DNA of 64,000 bases, taken from Lactarius indigo. Lineage: Eukaryota; Basidiomycota; Agaricomycetes; Russulales; Russulaceae. Within the stretch, counting starts at the first letter, position 1, and every line of letters begins with the position of its first letter. The DNA lies in assembly GCA_025766275.1 (NCBI GenBank), contig JAFKAC010000001.1, forward strand, positions 868,001 through 932,000. The letters run 5' to 3'. The position numbers were made by a program, and so were the translations under genes. The notes under the pieces are model-generated. The model searched no databases, was not told where the DNA came from, and saw nothing but the letters and a program-made list of their open reading frames with translations. Shown here one piece after another: positions 53,969-64,000 of this stretch.

Positions 53969-56549
53969 TCATACCGGTGACGTGAAGGATGCAGAGGAGG
54001 AGCGACAATCTCCTGTACGCTCGGCATTTGGCTCCCACCCTGAAGAACCCGCGATAACTACATCCGAGTCAGTAACAAACGTTAGTGATAGAGGTTGTGG
54101 TGGACGGTCTAGAGCTGGCATGGTGTTCGCGTGGATTGTCCGAGTCGAGGGGGTGTCAAGAGCGTCATTGTTATTGCGCCAACCAGGCTTCTGGCCACCA
54201 TCGTCTTCGGTAGTAGCACCCAGATTATGAGAAGAAGTAGGTCCAGGAGAAGCGCTAGAGGTAGCGGTGACTATTATCGGGACAGTGAGATATAGGATTG
54301 GATCGTCGGAGAACGAAGACAGCGGCGCACCTGTAGCAACTATATTGTCGAGAACTGGACCTGACGAAGCCGAAGGTGGGAGGTTTGGTAGATCTGAGAG
54401 TGTCGGTGGCTTTCCATGTTTCTTGATGGAAATGGAAGCGGGTTGGGAGGTCGAGAAAAGAGGAGGGGATGTAGAAGTTTCGCAAGTTGAGTGGGGCATC
54501 TTTATACCTGAGTTGACAGTATCCTGTGATGCACTAGCGGTGGCTGAAGCTCTTGAGGCAACAGGAACGTGGGGGCTTTCGGTAGTTGACTGTAGACGGG
54601 GGTGGAAAGTGTCAAGCGGTGGCACATCGGTGAGGCCTTCGGTAACACAAAGTGGGGCAGGCTGGGACGTGGAAGGTACACCAGGACTGGAAATGGCAGG
54701 GACCAACGCTGGATTATGATGCAGGACAGCGCACAATGGATACGAGGATGGATCGACGAAGAAGGGTATTGGTGCAGAATCAGTACCACGATGTAGAGAC
54801 ACATAAATGTCGCGAATCGGTTCGAGGATATCGTACACCACCATCCTATCGTCATCATTCTGAGCTTTGAGAACGACTTGATTCCAGAGAGCACAGAACT
54901 CGTGCTGCAGTTCAGGTGATGTATCCCGTACATCGAATTCAGAAGTTGCGTATAGAACGTCCAAGAACCAGCGAGACGGCCAGAATGATTCCCCTAAATG
55001 GTCAAATTGCTGGCGAATGACGTGAATCCCAATGGCAAATGACAGGCTGTTACCATTTGCGGCGTAGTCTCGAAGGACAGATTCCGGGACGCCGAGTTCA
55101 CTTGAGGCGAGAATGAACCACGAGTCATCGCGCTGTTTTGACCTTGCAATGATATTGGTGACGATAACCTGTGTCACCAATCCAGTGTCTTGATTTCCGC
55201 CATTTCCCCAGCCTCTTAAAATACAGCCGAATTTGCTGGTTTGAAGCCCCCTGCATTTGTTTTCGAACATGATACTGCGCATGACGGCAAGAAATTGAAT
55301 GGGAAATAGTTCCGGATCAAGGGCCCTGGCGCAGATGATAGCTCGCCAATTTTTGACAGACTCCGGAAGCAAATCTGATGAGAATGTGCGGTAAAATAAC
55401 CCTTCCAATGCCGACGAAAGCTTCTTCTTTTGCTCTTCGGTGAGAAGGGGAAGAGGATCTTTGACGACTTTTGAGCTGCGGAAGCCAGGTAGGCCAGAAA
55501 AGAAGCGCTCGAGTTCGTGGTCTTCGTCCAAACTGTCAAACGTCCACAGAAATGCGCGAGTGTGAATCTCCGAAGGTGATTCCAGAGCGGTTTCCTCGGC
55601 TGTCTTGAGCATGCCTTGCAAGAGTAATGTGCGATATCTTCCCTCAAGATATTTAAAGCGATAGTAAGTTTCATGGCTGAAACGGCCAAACAAAGTGAGC
55701 CTTTGAAGAGCCCGGAATGCGAACCATCGTGTTCCGGCGACAATGTGCCAGATCGGCAACGAGAGTGGGGTGTGGTATGGGCTGTCGTGGCGTAAGATTG
55801 GGACAAGCGTGATGCATCCGTATAGTGCAGTGCAAATCCCGATCCATGACACCACCGACTTGAAGATTGTGAGATCAACGTTCCAAAGGAACGCGGATAT
55901 GCCGGCAAAGAACAGGAAAAGGGAAACGTGCAGCAGTGTTGGCAATGCTTCGACTGCCCACGGAAGGAGAAACTTCTCGACACCCTCAAAAAAGAATGCA
56001 CGGATCCTAGCTCGCTTGTGTAGACTGTAACGCGGCTGAGTGACCTTGAGGTATCTTCGTGCCCACTGCTGAAGTAGCGTCGCGAGTAGAGCACAGCTGA
56101 TACTGATGACCAAGCTCAAGAACAAAAGCGCGTTTACCCAGACTGCATAGTTTGGCGGAGAAAATGGGGGCGGGGATGTAGGGAGGGAAGTGGAAGTGTT
56201 GGATGCAGGGCAGGCGAGAGTAGCCCGATAGATATTTGCAAGGTAGAAATTGGAAGTGTCCTGTGGGTTCGGTCGAACGTCCTGAATGGACACTGAGATC
56301 AATGAGGCGACAGCGGCGGAGAATAAACCGGTCTGTGCGAGATCAGCGCGTGTAAATTGGTCAGAAGATAATGACGCACAAAGATGAGAATGCCATCGGC
56401 GTCTGCTTTCCATCCTTCGACCATCTTCTTGTCTTCTTCCGTCGCCATGTTTAGATACATCGAGAAAATAGTCCCTGACCCATCGACGAAGTTCGACATT
56501 CCTCGTGGCTCTTGAGTCTGTCCCGACAGAGGTGGATACGGGTGGTCAC
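53969..56549 (-). CDS. DUF6535 membrane protein 4
   Basis: Exon 56549-56380 (5' end open) carries G-S-G-T-I-F-S-M-Y-L-N-M-A-T-E-E-D-K-K-M-V-E-G-W-K-A-D-A-D-G-I-L-I-F. A 47-nt intron at the conserved site leads to exon 56332-53969 with T-G-L-F-S-A-A-V. Spans lie at about residues 15-35, 85-110 and 165-215 of the long exon, with Q-Q-W-A-R-R-Y between. Then comes the helical region with F-D-S-L-D-E-D-H-E-L-E-R-F and L-P-E-S-V-K-N-W-R-A-I-I-C-A-R-A-L-D. The tail of about 200 residues is Ser/Thr/Pro-rich. An in-frame ATG is at 56499, but the frame is open upstream to an acceptor at 56550, so a first exon is probably missing from this model. Close paralogue of the gene at 59464. Confidence 0.8.
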
Positions 56550-59463
56550 CTATGAGGATCACAGTAGTGGGTGAAAACGATGAGGATCATGATGGGGCCA
56601 AGTGGGAGTACGGTACCTCTGCCTGGGCTTATATCTGCCCCAGTCATACCGACATTCTCGAAAGCTTGGGGCATTGAATACTCTGGAGCAAGTCGATATT
56701 ATGGAGAATAAAATCTGGGAGAGTGGAATGCGTTAACGGTGACCGGTGACCGCTCTCAACCAGTTGCAAAGCGCCATGATCTTGACCATGAGTGCACCAC
56801 GGGGCAACGGGGTCGGCCGAATGCAAGCGCTCAAAGCCCAACAATCTGTGGTTGCGAAATAAGCTCCAGCACCTCATATTTGTATTGCAGGCGTCTACAA
56901 TACGAAGACCTCTGTCGGTGGGAGTCCCTACAGTAATTGCATCGTGAGTCGAGATATACTTCAGGTTTTATCTCACGACCGCGTACTGTTCTCTCCCACA
57001 ATGCCCTTGTCATTCAATTGCCCCGCCTATCCGCAATGTCCATACCGACGCGATTGAGACGCCTAATGCCACTCCTTGGCCGTGTCAGTATCTAAACTTC
57101 ACATGCATCAGTCTATTTCGTGAGCTCATTCCACTCTGTATCAACTCCGCGGTCTGGCGTGTATCCGACGAACATATAGTCACCACTGCACGGCAGGTTT
57201 TCGACATCCACAATGCTCGTGCATTCAAACCACAATCTCATCCACGTGTGCATATATCGGAGATAGTCATGAAGAGCGAATAGGAGGTCGCTGGGGAAGG
57301 GTTGGCACTGGACGAGTTTCGACTCCGCATGTTCAGACATTCAGACTGACTCGGAACTGGCTCAGACCTTGTCACATGACCTGTTGTCTCGTGCCGGTAC
57401 TCGTCTCTGGCACTTGACACCACCGCGGTACCGTCATGGTGGCAAACATGCCGTTCACCAGAACACTTTCGCTCCCTCTTGAATCTTTGGACGAAATTAC
57501 ATACAATGTGGAAACTCCTCTACAATCAACGTTTCCACTGGAAATCCTCGTCCTGCAACTTGGATGAAATAGCGAAAGCAGATGCTGTCATATTCGCGAA
57601 GGGAACATTGAAGATTAGGTATGTGGGAATTTCGTTGTGTGCTGCAACTTCTGCCTGATTGACGACGAAGTACAGGTCGCCGGGCCTGCAGGTTATCTCT
57701 GTGGGTAGGCCAGATCTGGGACGTGCACTTTGGATCTGATCGATTTGGCAGAAACCGGTGGTCGAAGAGAACCCGACTCGTCTATATTGTGATGTTGTGC
57801 AGAAAAGAGAGGTCTTTTTTGTCATATTTGGAGATTTCAGGAGGCTAGACAAGCCTCAGCGCACCGACTGAGGTGCATGCATGCGTTTTTTTTCCCCCCG
57901 ATGCTTTCGTCCCAACACCGTCTTAAAATGATGGATATTGTAGCTTGACATTGAAGGATTCGACCTTTCATATAACTGAATATCTGACTCGCGGCAGATA
58001 TATTCTCTGGAAACCACATTTGTGACCACCGAGTCCGTGATCAAATACCACATGTACGTTTCCATCTCAAATGTCCCCTAACTCTTATTTATATTCTACT
58101 GAAGCTCGACAAATGTCTTCAACATGTTCTCACAACAATCTGCTCTCGGTCTCCCGGTCTACAACCCCATCCTTAGAATGCGCCAGCACAAATGGCGAGC
58201 CGCATGTGCCGCAGGTCTCCCACGCTAACATTTAGAAATGGCCAAAGGAAAGAGAGGTCACGCCGTTAGAGACGAGCGCCTTCTTGGAGCACCTTGACGG
58301 CATCTTTTTCAAAGCGGAAGTTATACGTCCTCTGCTTTTCCCCACCTCACCTGCTGACGTGCTTCTTTCTCAGTGCTGAGAAAAGGCCTACCATTACTAG
58401 CTGATGCAAATCCGTTCGCTAGACCCCGCATCATAATTGCCGCGGCCCAGTCCGACCTGATTATCATTGACTTTGACCAGCCCTCCAATCTCAACACCGC
58501 TCTCGCTATGTAAGCGCACCCGCTCTTCGCCCTCCTTCGGAAGGTCTCAAGTAGCGGGCCTGACAACCTGCACGCCTGGCAGGAAGCGCACGCAGACACC
58601 CTTGAGCAATTTGGTGTGCGACCGTGATCCAAGTAGAGCGGCTGTGCCATCGACGGTGAGCCTTCCACCCGTCCTGCCTCCTATCAAACTCTTTCTTTTT
58701 TCCGGGAGAACGACCCCACTTCGACACTATCATAAATAAAAGTGATCCATGCCAGCTTCTGAACTTCCGATCCCGCGCAGACATTGCGCTCGTATCCGGT
58801 CCACAGGAGTGAACTATATTGGTCAGATTCCTTGGGTAGTAGCGCATCTGGGCCTCGGCATTGTCACTTTCGCCCAGCGCTGTAACGAGACAGTCACAGC
58901 GGCGGAGGCACCGGCGGCGAAGCAATCCGAAATCCATGTGGTAGGATGGTGTGCTCACCTAAGTTTAAAACATGCACAAGGATCGGTCGTTTTCGACGTT
59001 GACGCCAGCAGCATTCTCTCGACCAAGCGCTACGTACATGTCTACTCGTGCTGACCCATTAGGTGACTTACTAAGGAGCCCTGCGACTCTCACCCTTCTG
59101 CAGCGTTGTTCTTGCTCATCTAGGAGCCACTTCCCAGTGTCGACTCTGAAGAGGGTTGACGCTGCTCTTAATAAGAGACCTAAGCAACCAGATTTGCGGA
59201 CACTATCGGGGCTGAGGAGATGGGGATGGCCGGTCGGATGCGTGGAGAGGCTTCTGGGTTACTTTTAGGAACGCTCCCAACCCGCATTGGGCCAAGACCC
59301 ATTCAAATCACCCTACTTTATTCGAGTTTACACAGTATTGTACCGCGTAATACGACAGCATGGACATGAGAGTAGAAAAAGGATTGAAGGTATCGGTATG
59401 GTGGTATCGAGGGCCTAACAAGAATATATATTCCCTATTGGAACTAAGAGAATGGGGGATGCG
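56550..59463. other. Region between DUF6535 genes 4 and 5; only weak coding hints
   Basis: On the minus strand 58065-57113 there are several open pieces with plausible codon use (for instance 57340-57113 and 57780-57526), which could be exons of an unrecognised gene. On the plus strand 58395-58510 reads G-L-P-L-L-A-D-A-N-P-F and I-I-I-D-F-D-Q-P-S-N, preceded by an acceptor-like tttctcag at 58367-58374. None has a motif that I can assign, and joins are not certain. Confidence 0.3.
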
Positions 59464-62104
59464 CTAAACGATATTATACTGGCCATGCGAGGGATCCAGA
59501 GGATGACCTCCTCTATGCTCGGTATTTGGTTCCCACATTGAAGAAATTGCGATGACTACGTCCGAGTCAGTAACCGACGGCAGTGACGGGAGTTGTGATG
59601 GAAGATCTATGGGCTTTGCGTAGATAGCCTGATTCACTGAGGGGGGGCCAAGAGCGTCCTTGTTGTCGCGCAAGCCAGGCTCCAGGCTACTATCGCCCTC
59701 GATAGCAGCACCAAGATTAGGTGCAGAGGTCGGTCCTGGAGAAGCGGTGGGAGCGGCGGCGGCTATTGTCGGGTGACGGGATCCTGGGAAAGGCAGTGAG
59801 GTGTAGGATGGGGTCATAGACGAGAGTGAAGACAGTGGCGCACCTGTAGGAAGTATATTGTCGAGAACTGGACCTAAAGAAGCCGAAGGTGGGAGGTTTG
59901 GTAGATTGGAAGCCGTTGGAGGTTCGGGGTTTTGCTCGAGGGCAACGACAGCGGGTGAGGAGGTAGGGAAAAAAGGAGGGGATGTAGACGTGTCGGGGGT
60001 TGGGTTGGGCGTAGTTACACCTGAGTTGACAGTGTCTTGTAATGCACTAGCGGTGGCCAGAGTTGATGAGGCAACAGGAATGCGGATGCTTTCGATAGTT
60101 GACCGATGAGCGTGGTGGAAGTTGTCAAGCAGTGGCTCATCGGTGAAGCTTTCGATGACACGAAGTGGGCTAGGTGGGGACGAGGAAAGTGCTTCGGGAC
60201 CAGAAATAGCAGGGACCAACTCTGGATTATGATGCAGGACAGCGCACAATGGAAACGAGGATGGGTTGTGGGAGAGGAGTGTTGGTGCAGAATCGGTACC
60301 ACGATGTAGAGACACATAAATGCTGCAAATAGGATTGAGGGTCCAGAGCACCATCCCCCGATCGTCGTCCTTCTGAGCTTTGAGAACGACTTGATTCCAG
60401 AGAGCACAGAACTTGTGCTGCAGTTCAGGTGGTGTATCCCGTACATCGAATCCAGAAGCTGCTTCTAGAACGTACCTAAACGAGACAGACGGCCAGAATG
60501 ATTTCCCTGAATGGTTAAATTGCTGGCGAACGACGTGAATCAAAATGGCAAGTGGCAGGCTGTTACCATTTACGGCATAGTCTCGAAGGACAGATTCCGC
60601 AACGCGCAGTTCGCTTGAGGCGAGAATAAACCACGAGTCATCGCGCTGCTTCGACGTTGCAACGATATTGGTAACGATAGCTTGTATAACCAATCCTGTG
60701 CCTTGGTTTCCGCCATTGCCCCAACCTCTCACAATACAGCCAAATTTGCTCGTTTGCAGCCCCATACATTCGTATTTGAACATGATCGTGTTCATAAGCT
60801 GACCGTATTCATAGGAAAACAAAGCCGGATCAAGGGCCCTGGCGCAGATGATAGCTCGCCAATTTTTGACCGACTCCGGAAGTAAATATGATGAGAATGT
60901 GCGGTCAAACAACCCATTCAATCCCACGGAAAGCTTCTCCTTTTGCTCCCAAGTGAGAAGGGGAAGAGGATCTTTGACGACTTTTGAGCTGCGGAAGCCA
61001 GGTAAGCCGGAAAAGAAGCGCTCGAGTTCGTGGTCTTCGTCTAAACTGTCGAACGTCCACAGAAATGCACGAGTGTCGATCTCTGAAGGCGAATTCAGAG
61101 CAGTTTTTTCCATCGTCTTCTGCATGCCTTGCGAGAGCAAATTTTGATAACTTTCCTCCAAGGATCCAAAGTAATCGTTGGCTTTGTCAGCAAAGCGACG
61201 AAGAGAAGAGGGCTCAGTACAAAAGCGCAGAAAACAAATGAACGCAGACAAGGTGAACAAGTGAAGGACCCAAAACGTGACAAATTGTATTCCAGTGATA
61301 ATGTGCCACGCTGGCAACGAGAGTGGGGTGTGGTAGGGGCTGTCATGACGAAAGATCGGGAGGAATGTGATGCATCCATACAGAGCAGTGCAAATCCCGA
61401 TCCATGAGACCGCTGACTTGAACATCGTCAGATTAACGTTCCAAAGGAACACAGAGATGCCGGCAAAGAACAGGAACAGGGAAATGTGCAACAGTGTTGG
61501 CAGCGCTTCAACTGCCCATGGAAGGAGAAACTTCTCAACACCTTCGAAGAAGAATGTACGGATCCTTGCTCGCTTGTGCAGGCTGTAACGTGGCTGGGTG
61601 ATTTTGAGATATCTTCGTGCCCACTGCTGAAGTAATGTCGCAAGTAGAGCACAGCTGATACTGATGACCAAGCTCAAGAACAAGAGCGTGTTCACCCAGA
61701 CCGCGTAGTTTGGCGGAGAAAATGGGGGTGGAGAAGCAGGGAGGGAAGCCGAAATGTTGGATCCAGGGTCGGCGAGTGTCTGATAGATATTTGCGAGATA
61801 GAAATTGGAAGTGTCCTGTGGGTTCGGTCGAATGTCCTGAATGGACACTGAAATTAACGAGGCGACGGCAGCGGAGAATAAACCGGTCTATGAGAGATGA
61901 GTTGGTGTGAAGCAGTCGGAAGGTAGAGACGCACAAAGACAAGGATTCCATCGGTATCCGCTTTCCATCCTTCGACCATCTTCTTGTCCTCTTCCGTCGC
62001 CATTTCTAGATACATCGAGAATATAGGCCCTGACCCATCGACAAAGTTGGACACTCCGTGTGACGCCTGATTAGGCGCTGACTGGGGTGGGTACTGGTCA
62101 CCGC
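59464..62104 (-). CDS. DUF6535 membrane protein 5
   Basis: Exon 62104-61935 (acceptor tatag upstream, so an earlier exon exists) and exon 61887-59464 are joined by a 47-nt intron at the family site. It is very similar to gene 4: same spans, Q-Q-W-A-R-R-Y-L-K, F-D-S-L-D-E-D-H-E-L-E-R-F, K-F-G-C-I-V-R-G-W-G-N-G-G-N-Q-G-T-G-L-V. The Ser/Pro-rich tail has diverged most. The codon matching the gene 4 ATG at 56499 is GTG here (62054-62052), so that ATG is not the shared start. No disabling change is seen in these two exons. Function unknown; membrane location is inferred from the hydrophobic spans. Confidence 0.8.
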
Positions 62105-62885
62105 CTATACACGCGGTTGGTGAGAACGATGAAAATACAATAAGTGGGGTCAGGTAGCTGTACCTATTCCTGCATTGCGTATGTCGCTAGCGTCGTGAGG
62201 AGCCCTGGACATTAAAGAATATGCGGTGGGGGTGGGGTGGAGGGCGTTGAGAGAGACTAGTTACCGCGCAGCGTTTCCGTTGGCGAGTTATAAAGCACCA
62301 CGAGGCCATCCATCCATAGGGTCTATCGAACCCCACTTGCACAGTACACGAGGACTGCAACTTGTTCGATCTCACATGCTGGCCTCATGACCGGTCCCGT
62401 CTCCAAAGCTTCTGCAGAAAACATTGATATCGAGCTCTGATTCCATATGTTCCAAGAAGGACCAAGAGAAATGCGCCAGCGCTCTCACCCCGTCTCATAT
62501 CACAGTGACCTCTTGTCCCATGAAGTATTCCCTGGCCTCGTCTCACTCATGTCGACATCTCGCCTCATGCATGCCGCGCTCGAACGGTTGCCTAGCATCA
62601 TTCATAACACTTCCAAACCCTAGTAGGCCCTGGGTCCTTCCCTCTCACACTTCACAACTCATTTGAGGCATTGGCCCATCGACGAACCACTCCAGACCCT
62701 GTGTTGGCTTCAAAAAGCACGTGCACAAGTAAGTCTTGCGGAATTATTCCCCTCTACCCTGAAACGCACACTCCTTAGCTTGAGCGCCCGTCCATGTCCG
62801 GAGCGGACACCAACATCCACACAGTGCCACACCTCACTCTCAGTAAAAAAGGTTAGTCGGCTGTTGGTCGACCGTTTACCCCAAA
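62105..62885. other. Upstream region of DUF6535 gene 5; no gene recognised
   Basis: It includes the missing first exon of gene 5 on the minus strand, if one exists. The plus-strand open stretch at about 62490-62624 ends in TAG and lacks a known motif. Confidence 0.3.
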
Positions 62886-63373
62886 TAGTCATCGGGTAGT
62901 CAACGCGACTAAAAAACGAATATTTGCAAGAATTGTGAGTTTTGGTGACTAAGGATCGACTACGAATAGCTAGGTTGAGGGGTTTTGCCGAAGTCGAGCA
63001 AAGTCGACGCATGGGCAATCTGAGTCGTCCGACGTCAATTTTAGTCATTGGGGGACAAATTCGTAGTCGTTCTTGGTCCAATCTAGGTCAACCAACAGTC
63101 ACATCAAGTCGATTATGGCTAAATACGTAGTCAATCTCAGTCACCCAAAGTCCGATTCAAGTCGTTCCCAGTTCCGAAAAGTCACATCAAGTCATTGATG
63201 TACAATCCATAGTCGGTTGCAGTCGTCATCAAGTCGTTTTTCTAGTCGTTATTGGTCAAACTTAGTCATCCCGCGTACTTTTTATGCATTTCGCAGTCAA
63301 ATTTTTATTCATTTAGTAGTCACGCCAGGTCGAGGGGGAGTCGTATCAAGTCGTGTATGTACGTCGGAAAGTC
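62886..63373 (+). repeat. AGTC motif array, strand-biased
   Basis: I count 25 AGTC tetramers in 488 bp on the plus strand, against about two expected by chance, and only a few GACT (the same motif on the other strand). Common contexts are TCAAGTCG (five or so), TAGTCG/TAGTCA and CAGTCA. Spacing is irregular, about 10-30 bp, so this is not a simple tandem repeat. It ends about 110 bp from the stop of the partial gene on the minus strand. Confidence 0.75.
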
Positions 63374-63483
63374 CAAATATTAGAAAAAAAAACCCCTCAA
63401 CCGAATATGAGCGAGAGCATGCCGGGATCAAGGGCAGTTGTAGCTGCCCGCGCGCAGCAGTGTATTCGATGGGCATACGCTAG

Positions 63484-64000
63484 TCACGCAGCGAGTGGCT
63501 TTGGTGGCCCTTTTTTCGCCTTGCGCTGGCAACAGTAAGTCAGAGTTGAATGCTACGGACAATGAGGATCTTACCTTCTCGATGATTTCCTTGACGGTCG
63601 ACTCGGAAATGTGTGCTAACTCGGGGGACTTGACGATGGCATCGACGAGATCTGCCCAGGCTATAGTTAATATTACTGGGCTTAGAACACACGACATACC
63701 GTCCTTCCGCTTCCACTTCGGGGCGCTAAGCTTGTTGTCGCCGAACCAGGCCAGGAGCTCCGAGACTTGAAGGAGCTTGAGCGACGCGGCACTTGCTTGA
63801 GCACCCTAGAGGCGGTGGGTGGGAGAGGGTATAACTACAAACACCGACGCACCTCATCTAGCCCCACGGAAGGCTCTGTGGGTTCTGTGGTGGCGGGGGG
63901 CTGGGTGGTAGAGTCGGTTCCTGTAGGAACCTCGGGGATTTTGCTTGCGGCAACATCGGCGGGAAGAGCTGGCCGCTTGATCCTAATCACAGGCCCACGC
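63484..64000 (-). CDS. Unrecognised protein, 3' end of a gene entering from the right
   Basis: Exons 64000-63853, 63805-63700, 63660-63575 and 63525-63484 have matching phases and GT-AG borders; the intron 63699-63661 is only 39 nt. The readable C-terminal part has a Pro/Thr-rich stretch (P-E-V-P-T-G-T-D-S-T), a helical section S-L-K-L-L-Q-V-S-E-L-L-A-W-F-G-D-N-K-L, and W-A-D-L-V-D-A-I-V-K-S-P-E-L. It ends in a basic tail R-K-A-K-K-G-P-P-K-P-L-A-A. No family is recognised. The start is outside the window. Confidence 0.55.

Overview
The window looks like nuclear DNA of a filamentous basidiomycete, most likely an Agaricomycete. The evidence is compact genes with many 50-60 nt GT-AG introns, a tandem family of DUF6535 membrane proteins (a family typical of Agaricomycetes), F-box-like relics, and nested LTR retrotransposons carrying CpG-type mutations. 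I cannot name the species.

Layout. 1-21.8 kb is a retrotransposon nest. The 3' end of a Ty1/copia-like element (1-9113) is split by a complete Ty3/gypsy chromodomain element (E1, 656-8466, minus strand, 511-bp LTRs, perfect 5-bp target duplication GTGTT). 9.1-11.8 kb holds short repeats, a decayed trypsin-like protease remnant and a very AT-rich stretch. From 11798 a second relative (E2, plus strand) is interrupted by two solo LTRs of other families (15696-16472 with duplication GACCC; 16709-17314 with duplication GCACA). It is then broken by a third relative (E3, 18208-21079, minus strand), itself cut off by another repeat.

22.0-33.5 kb is a gene island on the plus strand. It carries homoserine O-acetyltransferase (MET2), an isoprenylcysteine methyltransferase-family protein, the ER-Golgi cargo receptor Erv26/Svp26, an L-fuconate dehydratase-like enolase-superfamily enzyme, and an aldehyde dehydrogenase. 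The last two sit next to each other on the same strand and fit one route: deoxysugar acid to 2-keto-3-deoxy acid, then (after an aldolase not present here) lactaldehyde to lactate.

33.7-62.1 kb holds five DUF6535 genes or near-genes plus one decayed fragment, with relics of two F-box-like genes among them. Two of the five are very long. They carry 5 and 9 tandem copies of a module of about 180 residues. At nine module junctions the boundary is a short phase-1 intron (55 nt in eight cases, 49 nt in one) whose interior still resembles coding sequence used as exon at the intronless junctions. This looks like intronisation of coding DNA multiplied by tandem duplication, and it is the observation I rate highest.

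62.1-64.0 kb contains an unusual strand-biased array of AGTC motifs (25 copies in about 490 bp) and the 3' end of an unrecognised gene.

Across the gypsy elements three themes recur. First, apparent Tf1-type self-priming: an 11-nt match between the primer site and the predicted 5' end of the transcript, next to a perfect hairpin. Second, a -1 frameshift heptamer between gag and pol. Third, inactivation almost wholly by CpG to TpG/CpA changes, including all five differences between the two LTRs of E1.
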